Assembly: GCA_030690165.1 (NCBI GenBank)
Contig: JAUYHF010000060.1
Coordinates: 1-61,731, forward strand
Direction of reading: 5' to 3'
DNA: 61,731 nt
From: Deltaproteobacteria bacterium
GTDB lineage: Bacteria; Desulfobacterota; GWC2-55-46; UBA9637
Positions 54,428-61,731 of this stretch are shown here, one piece after another. The first letter of the stretch is position 1. Every line of letters starts with the position of its first letter. Below the pieces are notes generated by a model that worked only from the letters and a program-made list of their open reading frames with translations, had not been told where the DNA came from and made no database searches. The position numbers were made by a program, and so were the translations under genes.

Positions 54428-57195
54428 GCCGCTAACGCCTCATTTAATTCGTTAATAATTTCCTCTGTCTTCTCTCCAAACAGTTGCCACATCTTGCCCA
54501 ATCCGCCTTGGGCGTTAAATGGGTTTAAATCAAAATCATCCTTCTCGATATGAAAACTATTGGTCACGTAGTCCTTTATCATGCGCAGCCACTGCATCTG
54601 TTCTTCATTAAACTTGATGGCGCCTGCCTGTTTTTTGAATACCCAATCCTGAAAGTTTTTGTCCACTGTTTTATCAAAGGCCGTAAGGCTTTTATCCAAT
54701 CCGCTTACTTTACGGATGAGCGAAACAATGGCGGTCAGTTCATTTCTTGGTGAGCCGTTGCACTGCTCCAGCGCTTCGTATGCCCGCCATACATGCATTG
54801 GCGCAAGCGTAGGTTTATCCTGTTGCAGTTTTTCCAGTACCTCTTTTATCATTGTGTAAGTAAGCTCACGCCTGCGGAATGGCTGATTATAAAATATCTG
54901 CAATGCTAATAGTTCGTCTTTGTGTTCTTGCATCCACTCGGTAAAACCATTTACAAGTTCATTTGCCTTCCTTTTATTGTCTTTATCCCAGCCAACTTTT
55001 ATTACTTCATCAGGATTGGTCAGGTCAACTCGCTGTTCATGTGCCTTGCGTACATTTTCAATATATTCGTTCAAATCGCCAGTAAAAACTTTGGAAGCTT
55101 CATTCTGTAATTTTTCGATTTCAGCTTTTATAGCGGCTTCGATTTCTATGCGTGCTGCACCGGCTTTTTCCGCCCTAACTTTGGTTTCAATTTCTTCCAG
55201 CGTATCAGGATTAAAGGCGTTCAATAAATCTTTAACTACCTGTGAAACGGTTTTGCCATTTGCCTTTTCGGCAAATTGTTTTTTCTCTTTTTCGGTAATC
55301 TGCTTGTCTAATCGGGTAAGGCGGCTGGCTAACGAGGTGAACAATTCTTCTTCTCTTGCACCCACGGCAACGGCTTGTAATAAATCTTTCAACGGCACAC
55401 CAGGCTTTTTCTCCAACGGACGGCTGTCGGTTTTAAGGCTTTTGGTTACGCCAATGGAATCTACAATTACAAAATGGTCTTTAGTATATTGGGCTGTGGG
55501 TGTAACTTTCCTTAAGCTGTCTAAATCAATGGTTCGGGTGCCTCTGCCTTTCATCTGCTCAAAATAGTTGATGCTTTTAACATCACGCATAAAGAGCAGA
55601 CATTCCAATGGCTTTACATCCGTGCCTGTGGCGATCATATCAACTGTTACGGCAATACGAGGGTGATAATCGTTGCGGAATTGTGCCAGTGTGCTTTTGG
55701 GGTCTTCGGCAGTGTAGGTTATTTTTTTGCAGAATTTATTTTCTTCGGCAAACTCTTCTCTTACAATATCAATAATATCGTTGGCGTGGCTGTCGGTCTT
55801 GGCAAAAATTAATGTTTTTGGCACTTCAAAGTTTCCGTTTTTATCATAACGGTCTTTGAAAATGTCTGGTAAATGCTCTTTGAAAGTCCGGATGATGGTT
55901 CTTATCTGATTGGGATTCACCACATCTTTATCTAATTGCTGTTTTGAATAATTTTCATCTTCGTCCTGCAATTCCATTCGTTTCTTACGGCTCAGGCGTT
56001 CACGGTGCTCAATATATTCACCTTTCCAGAGTGTAGCCCCTTGCTGAGTTACTTTGGTATCAATGATAAAAACCTCATAACCTACATTTACACCATCGGC
56101 AACAGCCATTTCATGGGAATATTCACTGACTATATTCTGATTGAAATAACCGACAGTTCGCTTGTCCGGTGTGGCGGTTAAGCCTATTTCAAAGGCATCG
56201 TAATATTCCAATACCTGTTTCCATAGGTTGTAAATACTGCGGTGGCACTCGTCAATGACAATAAAATCAAAAAACTCGATCGGTATTTTAGCATCATATT
56301 CAATCGGCGGAATTTCTTTGGGCTGCCATCTCCGTTCATTTGGGTTTTCTTCTTCAGCGCTTTCCTCCAGCTCTGTCCCTTTTAAAATTGAATACAGGCG
56401 TTGAATTGTGCTGATGCAAACCTGACTGTCGGTGGCTATGGCGCTTGATTTTAAACGCTGAACACTATATAGCTCTGTGAATTTTCTGTTATCATCATTG
56501 GGCACGTAGGACATAAATTCCTGCTCAGCCTGTTCTCCAAGGTTTTTAGTATCCACCAGAAACAAGACTCTCTTTGCCTTGGCAAATTTCAACAAACGAT
56601 ATACGAAGGTAATGGCAGTAAAGGTTTTTCCTGAACCTGTTGCCATTTGTATCAATGCCCTTGGACGATTCTCTTTAAAAGAGGTTTCTAAATTGTTGAT
56701 GGCTTTTATTTGGCATTCCCGTAAGCCGTCTGTTTTTAGAACTGGTAGATCAAGAAGTCTTTTGCGCAGCGATTTATCTCTTTTTACCCAGGTGATCAAT
56801 GTCTCAGGCCGGTGAAAACTGAATACTTCCCTTGCCCTTGGCTTGGGGTCTGTAAAGTCAGTAAACCTTGTTACTTCGCCAGTGCTGATATACACAAATG
56901 GCAAAGGCTCATTTTTGAGATGTTTGAGTTTGGCATTTGCATATTCTTCAACTTGCCCTTCATGAACATTAATTCGGTGTCCTTCTTCCTCGCGCTTTGC
57001 TTCAATTACACCGCAAGGTTTGCCATCTACAAACAATACATAGTCAGCAGGGCCAACATCTGTCGAATATTCTTTGACAGCTACACCAATACCTGCATTC
57101 AAATTAACTTGCTTAATGCTTTGAATGATCCATCCGCAAGCTATTAAATGCTTGTCAATATTATCACGGGCTATTTGTTCTGGGGTTTGATTCAT
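54424..57195 (-). CDS. hsdR: Type I restriction endonuclease subunit (HsdR)
   Basis: The 923-residue protein starts with a PD-(D/E)XK nuclease domain (GPADYVLFVDGKPCGVIEAK), then a superfamily 2 helicase with Walker A MATGSGKTFTAI, DECH box VIDECHRSIY and the later motif GRGTRTID, and a C-terminal HsdR helical region. It translocates and cuts unmodified DNA with HsdM and HsdS. It is the first gene of its operon. The frame and motifs are intact, so the system looks functional. Confidence 0.95.
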   Translation of the reverse strand: MNQTPEQIARDNIDKHLIACGWIIQSIKQVNLNAGIGVAVKEYSTDVGPADYVLFVDGKPCGVIEAKREEEGHRINVHEGQVEEYANAKLKHLKNEPLPFVYISTGEVTRFTDFTDPKPRAREVFSFHRPETLITWVKRDKSLRKRLLDLPVLKTDGLRECQIKAINNLETSFKENRPRALIQMATGSGKTFTAITFVYRLLKFAKAKRVLFLVDTKNLGEQAEQEFMSYVPNDDNRKFTELYSVQRLKSSAIATDSQVCISTIQRLYSILKGTELEESAEEENPNERRWQPKEIPPIEYDAKIPIEFFDFIVIDECHRSIYNLWKQVLEYYDAFEIGLTATPDKRTVGYFNQNIVSEYSHEMAVADGVNVGYEVFIIDTKVTQQGATLWKGEYIEHRERLSRKKRMELQDEDENYSKQQLDKDVVNPNQIRTIIRTFKEHLPDIFKDRYDKNGNFEVPKTLIFAKTDSHANDIIDIVREEFAEENKFCKKITYTAEDPKSTLAQFRNDYHPRIAVTVDMIATGTDVKPLECLLFMRDVKSINYFEQMKGRGTRTIDLDSLRKVTPTAQYTKDHFVIVDSIGVTKSLKTDSRPLEKKPGVPLKDLLQAVAVGAREEELFTSLASRLTRLDKQITEKEKKQFAEKANGKTVSQVVKDLLNAFNPDTLEEIETKVRAEKAGAARIEIEAAIKAEIEKLQNEASKVFTGDLNEYIENVRKAHEQRVDLTNPDEVIKVGWDKDNKRKANELVNGFTEWMQEHKDELLALQIFYNQPFRRRELTYTMIKEVLEKLQQDKPTLAPMHVWRAYEALEQCNGSPRNELTAIVSLIRKVSGLDKSLTAFDKTVDKNFQDWVFKKQAGAIKFNEEQMQWLRMIKDYVTNSFHIEKDDFDLNPFNAQGGLGKMWQLFGEKTEEIINELNEALAA

Positions 57196-57270
57196 AAAAT
57201 ATCGGGGACAGGTCTACTTTCTTGTCAATTGACCGTCTGGCTTGTGATTCTACTAACGATGCAAAACACA

Positions 57271-57354
57271 TTATTTCTCATATGCCAACTCCTCTTTTAC
57301 ATAGCCCATATATCGCTGTATTTGTCCAACCACATTATCACATACTCTGTTTTT
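57271..57354 (-). pseudogene. Fragment resembling a DUF91/NucS-like nuclease C-terminal segment
   Basis: Between two stops the minus strand encodes about 25 residues containing DNVVGQIQRYMGYVKEELA, close to the QILRYMGW-x-KE motif of DUF91-type nucleases. There is no start or nuclease core. It lies just upstream of hsdR, so it may be the end of a decayed nuclease gene in the defence region. The rest of 57196-57708 shows only a 30-codon ORF (MVLIDDKIIALHYDRLNGYK) on the minus strand near 57500-57590 and A+T-rich sequence. Confidence 0.45.
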
Positions 57355-57708
57355 TTAATTCCTACGACAAGTAATGTTTTTTGTCTTTGCTTACGCCTTC
57401 TCCAAAATTATAACCACTTGCAATATTAAAATTTATTAAACTTAGACCACAATTTACCACATAAAGACTAATTGTCAATAATCCGTTATCCAAGGTATTT
57501 ATAGTATGGCAAGTTTTGCAGATCTAACTAATTTATATCCATTAAGACGGTCATAATGTAAGGCAATTATTTTGTCATCTATTAAAACCATATCCGTCCC
57601 CTAATTCCCTTGCAGGGGATAGAATCACTCGGGGATAACAATGGTGAAGGTATAGCAATCCCTTACCATTCTTTAAGTAAATTTGATATACTCAAAACTC
57701 TTAATTTT

Positions 57709-59238
57709 ATGGATTCAATGATGACAATCACCACATTGCCAAAAAATACCTTCATCCCAATCCTTCAACACACCATCTCTTATCTCAAAAAAAGAGGTGT
57801 TGAATATGCGGACATACGGCTTGAGGAATGCATATCAGAGGGGGTAATGGCAAGAGCTGGAGAGATAGACAGGCTCTGGGATAATCTTGATACGGGCTTT
57901 GGCATAAGGGTTTTGTATAAGGGCGCATGGGGATTTGCCGCAAGTTCGCTTTTGACAGAGACAGAGGCGCGAAAGATGGCGGATGATGCGTTTTTGCAGG
58001 CAAAGGCAATATATACGACAATGCAAAATGCAAAATGCAAAATGCAAAATTTAATACATAAGAACCCGCCTGTTAAAATCAAATATAAAGCGCCCTGCCA
58101 GATTGACCCCTTTACAATCCCTATTGAAGAAAGGCTGTCCCCAATTCTTAAGGCAACATCAATTAGCCTCAATAATAAGAAGATACACACCATTGAGGGC
58201 TTTCTGGATTTTCATAAAACGCATAAGATATTTTTAAACACAGAAGGGAGTTTTATCGAGCAAGAGATTTTTTCAAGCGGCGCCGGCATAAAGGTTATAG
58301 CAATGGATGGCAAAGATGTTCAGATAAGGTCATTCCCTGATTCTCATAACGGTATCTTTAGGCAGGGAGGCTATGAGCGGATTATTGAAATGGATATCAT
58401 GCAGAATGTGCCAAGAATAATTGACGAGGCGCTCATGCTGCTTAAGGCTGATGAATATCCGGCAGGAGAAAAGACAGTTATCCTCGGCGGTTCGCAGGTA
58501 GCTTTACAGATACACGAGTCCATAGGCCATGCAGTTGAGCTTGACAGGGCAATGGGAATGGAGATAAGCCTTGCTGGAGGGACATTTCTTACGCCTGATA
58601 AGCTTGGTATGAGGGTAGGCTCTGATATTGTTAATATTTATGCTGACCCGGCAATTGAGGGAGGCGTCGGAAGTTATCTTTATGATGATGAAGGGACAAA
58701 GGCAAGAAGGGTTGAAATTATAAAAAACGGCAGATTTATAAATTTTCTTACATCTAAGGAAACAGCAAAATCTTTTGGCAAGAAGCCTGCCCCTGCAGGC
58801 AGTAAGCAGGGGTCCAATGGCAGTGTCAGGGCAAATGGTTGGAGCAACATCCCGATTATACGAATGAGCAATATAAATCTTGAACCAGCAAAAAAAGGCA
58901 GTTTAAATGATTTAATAGCAGACACAAAAGACGGCATCCTCCTTGAGACAAACAAGAGTTGGAGTATAGACACATTGAGACTCAATTTTCAATTTGGCAT
59001 GGAGATAGGATGGGAGATTAAAAGGGGTAAAATAACAAGACCCCTTAAAAATCCTCTCTATTCAGGCATAACACCGGAGTTCTGGAAATCATGCAATGCA
59101 ATATGCGGCAAAGAGGAATGGCAGATGTATGGTTTGGATAGCTGCGGCAAAGGAGATCCAGTTCAGAGCATATCAGTCGGGCATGGGGCTGCGCCGGCAA
59201 GATTCCGTAAAGTGAAGGTGGGAGTAATAAAATGTTAG
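57709..59238 (+). CDS. tldD: TldD family metalloprotease
   Basis: From the ATG at 57709 the protein has 509 residues; an upstream in-frame TTG at 57610 lacks family-like sequence. It has the HExxxH zinc site in HESIGHAVELDRAMGME, followed by SYLYDDEGTKARRVEIIKNG and DLIADTKDGILLETNKSW. With TldE it forms a peptidase that processes small modified peptides. The loop IYTTMQNAKCKMQNLIH near residues 100-115 is encoded by four perfect ATGCAAA units, an in-frame repeat insertion. Confidence 0.9.
   Translation: MDSMMTITTLPKNTFIPILQHTISYLKKRGVEYADIRLEECISEGVMARAGEIDRLWDNLDTGFGIRVLYKGAWGFAASSLLTETEARKMADDAFLQAKAIYTTMQNAKCKMQNLIHKNPPVKIKYKAPCQIDPFTIPIEERLSPILKATSISLNNKKIHTIEGFLDFHKTHKIFLNTEGSFIEQEIFSSGAGIKVIAMDGKDVQIRSFPDSHNGIFRQGGYERIIEMDIMQNVPRIIDEALMLLKADEYPAGEKTVILGGSQVALQIHESIGHAVELDRAMGMEISLAGGTFLTPDKLGMRVGSDIVNIYADPAIEGGVGSYLYDDEGTKARRVEIIKNGRFINFLTSKETAKSFGKKPAPAGSKQGSNGSVRANGWSNIPIIRMSNINLEPAKKGSLNDLIADTKDGILLETNKSWSIDTLRLNFQFGMEIGWEIKRGKITRPLKNPLYSGITPEFWKSCNAICGKEEWQMYGLDSCGKGDPVQSISVGHGAAPARFRKVKVGVIKC
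58021..58048. repeat. Four tandem ATGCAAA heptamers inside tldD
   Basis: Four perfect copies of ATGCAAA give MQNAKCKMQN in the TldD frame. The unit is a one-base variant of the TTGCAAA heptamer repeated inside glcF. Confidence 0.9.
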
Positions 59239-60596
59239 GCAGGGATAGGGTAGTAGAGTTGCTAAAAAATCTAACGCGAGAGGCGAAGAAAAATGGCGCT
59301 GGGCAGGCTGAGACACTTTATGTCGGCAGCCACGGCTCTACTACAAGATTTGCAAACTCAGCAGTCATGCAGAATGTAATGGAATCGAACAGGACGGTTT
59401 ACTTCAGGGTTTTATTGGGCAAACAAGTGGGCATGGCATCTACAAATTCCCTGCATGGAGATGACCTGAGGAGATGCATGAATAAGGCAATTACCATTGC
59501 AAAACAAACAAGGCCTCTTAAATTTTTTGACTGCCTGCCAGAGCCTTGTAAATATTCAGAGATAAAAACACATTACTCTGAGACTGCAAATTTTACAATA
59601 CCGGATAAGATAAAGACGCTTAAGGATATTTTTATAAAACTTGGCCATGCAAGCCTTAAGCAGGGAGCCAAAATTAAAATTGGCGGAGCATTTTCAACTC
59701 TGGAAACCGAGATAGGCATTGTAAATTCAAATGGTTTAACTGCATATAAGCCATTTACATCCGCGCACATAAGCCTTATAACTTCATCTGTTTTTGCATC
59801 TGGTTTTGCAAGCCAGTTTGAACGCAATGCAAAAAATATTGACACAGAAAAACTTCTTTCCGTTGCAATGGGGAAAACCATTCTCAAACAAAAGGCAAGA
59901 AAACTAAAACCTGGTCAATATACAGTAATCCTTGAACCCGCTGCTGTAAATGAAATCCTTGAATGGCTTATCTATATAGGTTTTGGCGCAGGCGCATTTA
60001 TTGACGGCACAAGTTTTATGCGCGGCAATATGGGCAAAAGAATAATGGATAAAAAGATAACAATATACGACGACGGCAATGATCCTTCCGGTTTTCCTGT
60101 GCCATTTGATTTTGAAGGTGTGAAAAAGCGGGGTCTGGATATTGTAAAAAACGGCGTGGCAAAGTCTGTAGCATACGACACATTTCTGGCAAAAAAATGC
60201 AGAAGGGAAACAACAGGCCATGCGCTTATACCAGAGGATATTGAAGGGGCATTTCCATCAAATGTCTTTATAAAGGAAGGCAAACATACTGTTGAAGAAA
60301 TGGTATCACTGCTTGAGAGAGGCATTCTTGTAACAAGGTTTCATTATGTAAATGGCCTTCTGGATACCAGAGCTGCCTCAATGACAGGTATGACAAGGGA
60401 TGGGACATTTTATATTGAAGATGGGAAAATAAAATATCCGGTTGAGGATATGAGGTTTACAGAATCAATATTAGAGGCGTTTTCAAGAGTAGAGGCAATA
60501 TCTTGCGAGAGGCAGGCATTCCCCATACCATGGAGCGATGTTGGAGCAAATATTGTGCCTGCGCTGCTGATAAAGGGATTTAATTTTTCGGATTAG
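59232..60596 (+). CDS. pmbA: TldE/PmbA family protein
   Basis: The 454-residue protein is the catalytically inactive-type partner of TldD, lacking HExxxH. It has RFANSAVMQNVMESNR near the start and a C-terminal RDGTFYIEDGKIKYPVEDMRF segment. Its start overlaps the tldD stop by seven bases, so the two subunits are made together. It ends convergent with the selenoprotein gene and overlaps it by 17 bases. Confidence 0.9.
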   Translation: MLGRDRVVELLKNLTREAKKNGAGQAETLYVGSHGSTTRFANSAVMQNVMESNRTVYFRVLLGKQVGMASTNSLHGDDLRRCMNKAITIAKQTRPLKFFDCLPEPCKYSEIKTHYSETANFTIPDKIKTLKDIFIKLGHASLKQGAKIKIGGAFSTLETEIGIVNSNGLTAYKPFTSAHISLITSSVFASGFASQFERNAKNIDTEKLLSVAMGKTILKQKARKLKPGQYTVILEPAAVNEILEWLIYIGFGAGAFIDGTSFMRGNMGKRIMDKKITIYDDGNDPSGFPVPFDFEGVKKRGLDIVKNGVAKSVAYDTFLAKKCRRETTGHALIPEDIEGAFPSNVFIKEGKHTVEEMVSLLERGILVTRFHYVNGLLDTRAASMTGMTRDGTFYIEDGKIKYPVEDMRFTESILEAFSRVEAISCERQAFPIPWSDVGANIVPALLIKGFNFSD

Positions 60597-61389
60597 GCAG
60601 TCCCATATCTTCATATCTCCGCCATCTGTAGGGAAGATCTATAATAGTTCCAGGCTCTTTTATATCCGCCAGCGACTCAAAGGCTTTTCTCAAAACCATG
60701 CTCTGCTGTTTAATATTGTGCGGTTCTCCCAGCGGATGTCCCAGCGGCCATTTCAAAAATACAGCCCTTGGTGGTCTTATTTCCTCTGTGAACTTGCGTA
60801 CAATGGAAATACTTATTGTTGGTATCCCCTGTTTTTCTATCTCCCTCTGTATCAGCCCAACGGACCGATTGCAGAGGCCTCAGCCGGGGGTTAAAAGAAC
60901 CGCATCAATATTTTGTGTCCTTAACTTTTCTGCAACTCCTGGAGCAGTTTCATTTATAAGTGTCCAGATATGACCGCCGTCTATATGCCCCATAAAACCG
61001 TAGTTTGTCTCTGCAATGCCGCCTATCTCCCCTACGTCTTTCAACTCTTTAAGGCGGTCAATGGGGAAGACAATATTTATATCCTTATCCGCATCCCTGT
61101 GGTCATAATAATCATGGGTTATCATTAATTGTTCTGTGGGGGTAGATAGCGGAATATCTCTATAGGCAGGGTCGCCATTTGTATCTTTCATATCAAATGG
61201 TTTTTGTGTTTTCAGATGAACACCGGCAGTAGTAACAATGGCTATCTTGCAGGTCTTGAGAGGTTTTGTAAGAGGCGACCATGGAACACCTTCAACCTTC
61301 CATGGGGCAGCCTTTTTGACCCATCGTTCCACAAGGGCAGGAAACCTTGTGAATAATTTTGCAATCAATTGATTTTTTAATCTGCCCAT
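60580..61389 (-). CDS. GrdB-like selenoprotein (glycine/sarcosine/betaine reductase selenoprotein B family), UGA read as selenocysteine
   Basis: An ORF from 61389 would end at a UGA at 60882-60880 after 169 residues, but the frame stays open for 99 further codons to TAA at 60582-60580, giving 269 residues with Sec170. The sequence around it, VLLTPG-U-GLCNRS, resembles the redox-active Sec motif (UxxC) of GrdB-type selenoproteins. After it come KFTEEIRPPRAVFLKWPLGH and RWRRYEDMGLPNP, normal family-like coding sequence. A hairpin beginning two bases after UGA fits a bacterial SECIS. GGGGAAGG precedes the ATG. It is shorter than clostridial GrdB, and no grdA or thioredoxin is adjacent, so the reaction is unknown. 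Confidence 0.85.
60844..60877 (-). promoter_or_regulatory. SECIS-like hairpin after the UGA codon
   Basis: On the minus strand CCTCTG pairs with CAGAGG, and inside them ATCGGTCC pairs with GGGCTGAT (with wobble) around GTT. The stem starts two bases after the UGA and its upper part contains the GGTC sequence found in many bacterial SECIS loops. Position and shape match what SelB needs to insert selenocysteine. Confidence 0.75.
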
Positions 61390-61452
61390 AATAACGACCT
61401 TCCCCTGTATTTTTTAGACAAGGGCCCAAAAATAAAAACGGGTAGTTTAGTG

Positions 61453-61521
61453 TCATGCCCGGGACAATGTATGGCAGCCGTCACTGCAATGGGCTATCCT
61501 TCTAAGCATAAATCTCTTCAT
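61453..61521 (-). CDS. Possible leader peptide upstream of the selenoprotein gene
   Basis: A 22-residue ORF, MKRFMLRRIAHCSDGCHTLS then RA, has a near-perfect Shine-Dalgarno GGGAGGTGAT six bases before its ATG. It ends UGA-CAC-UAA. It lies 64 bases upstream of the selenoprotein ATG. Two potential hairpins follow it, CGGG/CCCG with a T run and CCCTTGT/ACAGGGG, so an attenuation role is conceivable. I see no homologue; it may equally be a chance ORF after a real promoter region. Confidence 0.4.
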   Translation of the reverse strand: MKRFMLRRIAHCSDGCHTLSRA

Positions 61522-61627
61522 CTTAATCACCTCCCTTGCTTATGATTTAAGCATAGCATTTTTATAATAAGAAATCCAGCCAAAGATAAAAGGGTAATGT
61601 ATTATTTCTTGTGTCAGAAGCAAGAAA

Positions 61628-61675
61628 GGGGTATCTCCATGGTAAGCCAATACCAAAACAAAAGGAGGATACCCC
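61628..61675 (+). promoter_or_regulatory. Hairpin sequestering the transposase ribosome-binding site
   Basis: GGGGTATCTCC (61628-61638) pairs with GGAGGATACCCC (61664-61675) with a single bulge. The right arm contains the Shine-Dalgarno GGAGG and ends directly before the ATG at 61676. Read-through transcripts from outside the element would fold this way and limit transposase synthesis, as in other insertion sequences. Confidence 0.65.
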
Positions 61676-61731
61676 ATGACTCAAAGAGCCACAATAGAGA
61701 ATTATGCACAGGCAGTAAGGATAGTCAAGGA
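61676..61731 (+). CDS. IS256-like transposase, N-terminal fragment
   Basis: The first 18 residues are visible, MTQRATIENYAQAVRIVK, preceded by AAAGGAGG at the right spacing. The gene continues beyond the window. Its assignment rests on sharing terminal inverted repeats with the transposase tail at 2-133; the N-terminus alone is not diagnostic. Confidence 0.6.
   Translation, partial: MTQRATIENYAQAVRIVK

Larger units (their letters stand above)
61610..61731 (+). mobile_element. Left end of an IS256-like insertion sequence (partial)
   Basis: The terminal repeat starts TGTGTCAG at 61610 and continues to AAGAAAGGGGTATC, matching the inverted form of 101-123. A transposase start follows at 61676. 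The element runs out of the window. No matching target duplication with the copy at the window start is seen, as expected for two separate insertions. Confidence 0.8.

Noticed and set aside
57148-57429. Plus-strand ORF of 93 codons upstream of tldD
   Set aside because: It overlaps hsdR antisense and has low-complexity hydrophobic sequence without motifs; the minus strand carries a more convincing nuclease fragment.
61447-61455. Selenocysteine at the UGA ending the 22-residue leader ORF
   Set aside because: Only one codon follows before UAA and no SECIS-like stem starts at the right distance, so UGA is more simply a stop.

Overview
The window reads as chromosomal DNA of a Gram-negative, metabolically versatile anaerobe or facultative anaerobe. 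Evidence is an LPS-type heptose enzyme, an outer-membrane porin, multiheme c-type cytochromes, HypD, an Nfn/Sud-type flavoprotein pair and a UGA-containing selenoprotein. The gene set and the repeat style would suit Nitrospirota or Desulfobacterota-like lineages, but no rRNA is present and I cannot place it firmly. Both window ends lie in copies of the same IS256-like element in the same orientation, so the contig probably stops where assembly met a repeat.

Layout. 1-2523: IS end, then an NfnAB/SudAB-type pair. 2659-3835: a solitary integron gene cassette with a core-2/I-branching type glycosyltransferase and a well-formed attC site, inserted nine bases beyond the stop of an ABC-2 permease. 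3845-5364: ABC exporter. 5462-6008: five tRNAs (Pro, Arg, His, Arg, Arg). 6012-6719: Crp/Fnr regulator. 6815-6922: a ZTP (pfl) riboswitch with a terminator, placed before the potassium transporter kup.

8880-17399 is the most striking block. It holds a tetraheme NapC/NirT-type membrane cytochrome and, divergently, a chemoreceptor with a c-type heme in its sensor domain, two paralogous ethylbenzene-dehydrogenase-like heme proteins, a decaheme MtrA/DmsE-type cytochrome and an MtrB-type porin. Together they look like an extracellular electron transfer conduit with its own taxis receptor.

17690-34550 is mostly housekeeping: rRNA methyltransferase, NfeD/slipin, PilZ protein, E1 of a 2-oxoacid dehydrogenase, HypD, DUF3467, DUF362, LigA, ComF, RfaE2, UspA, MnmE and ProA. 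34653-35380 is a second integron-cassette patch of visibly different, G+C-richer composition, with one or two further attC sites and no integrase in the window. It is followed by a DUF5678-like/retropepsin pair. 36404-50458: MtnA, MoeA, lytic transglycosylase, B12-radical SAM, a GlcD/GlcF pair split by a UMF1-type transporter and an adenylation-ACP-acyltransferase fusion, a tiny rubredoxin-like protein, an ATP-grasp-like protein and an S4 protein. 50592-57195: type I restriction-modification operon hsdR-hsdS-rhuM/fic-hsdM. 57709-60596: TldD/TldE. 60580-61389: a GrdB-like selenoprotein whose reading frame continues through an in-frame UGA followed by a SECIS-like hairpin, so a standard gene call would cut it short.

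A recurring theme is short repeats normally seen between genes (TTGCAAA and ATGCAAA heptamers, TGACTTT-type and TGACCACTG-type repeats, and a CCCCCTTT/AAAGGGGG palindrome) that also occur in frame inside mnmE, moeA, glcF, tldD and the lytic transglycosylase gene.
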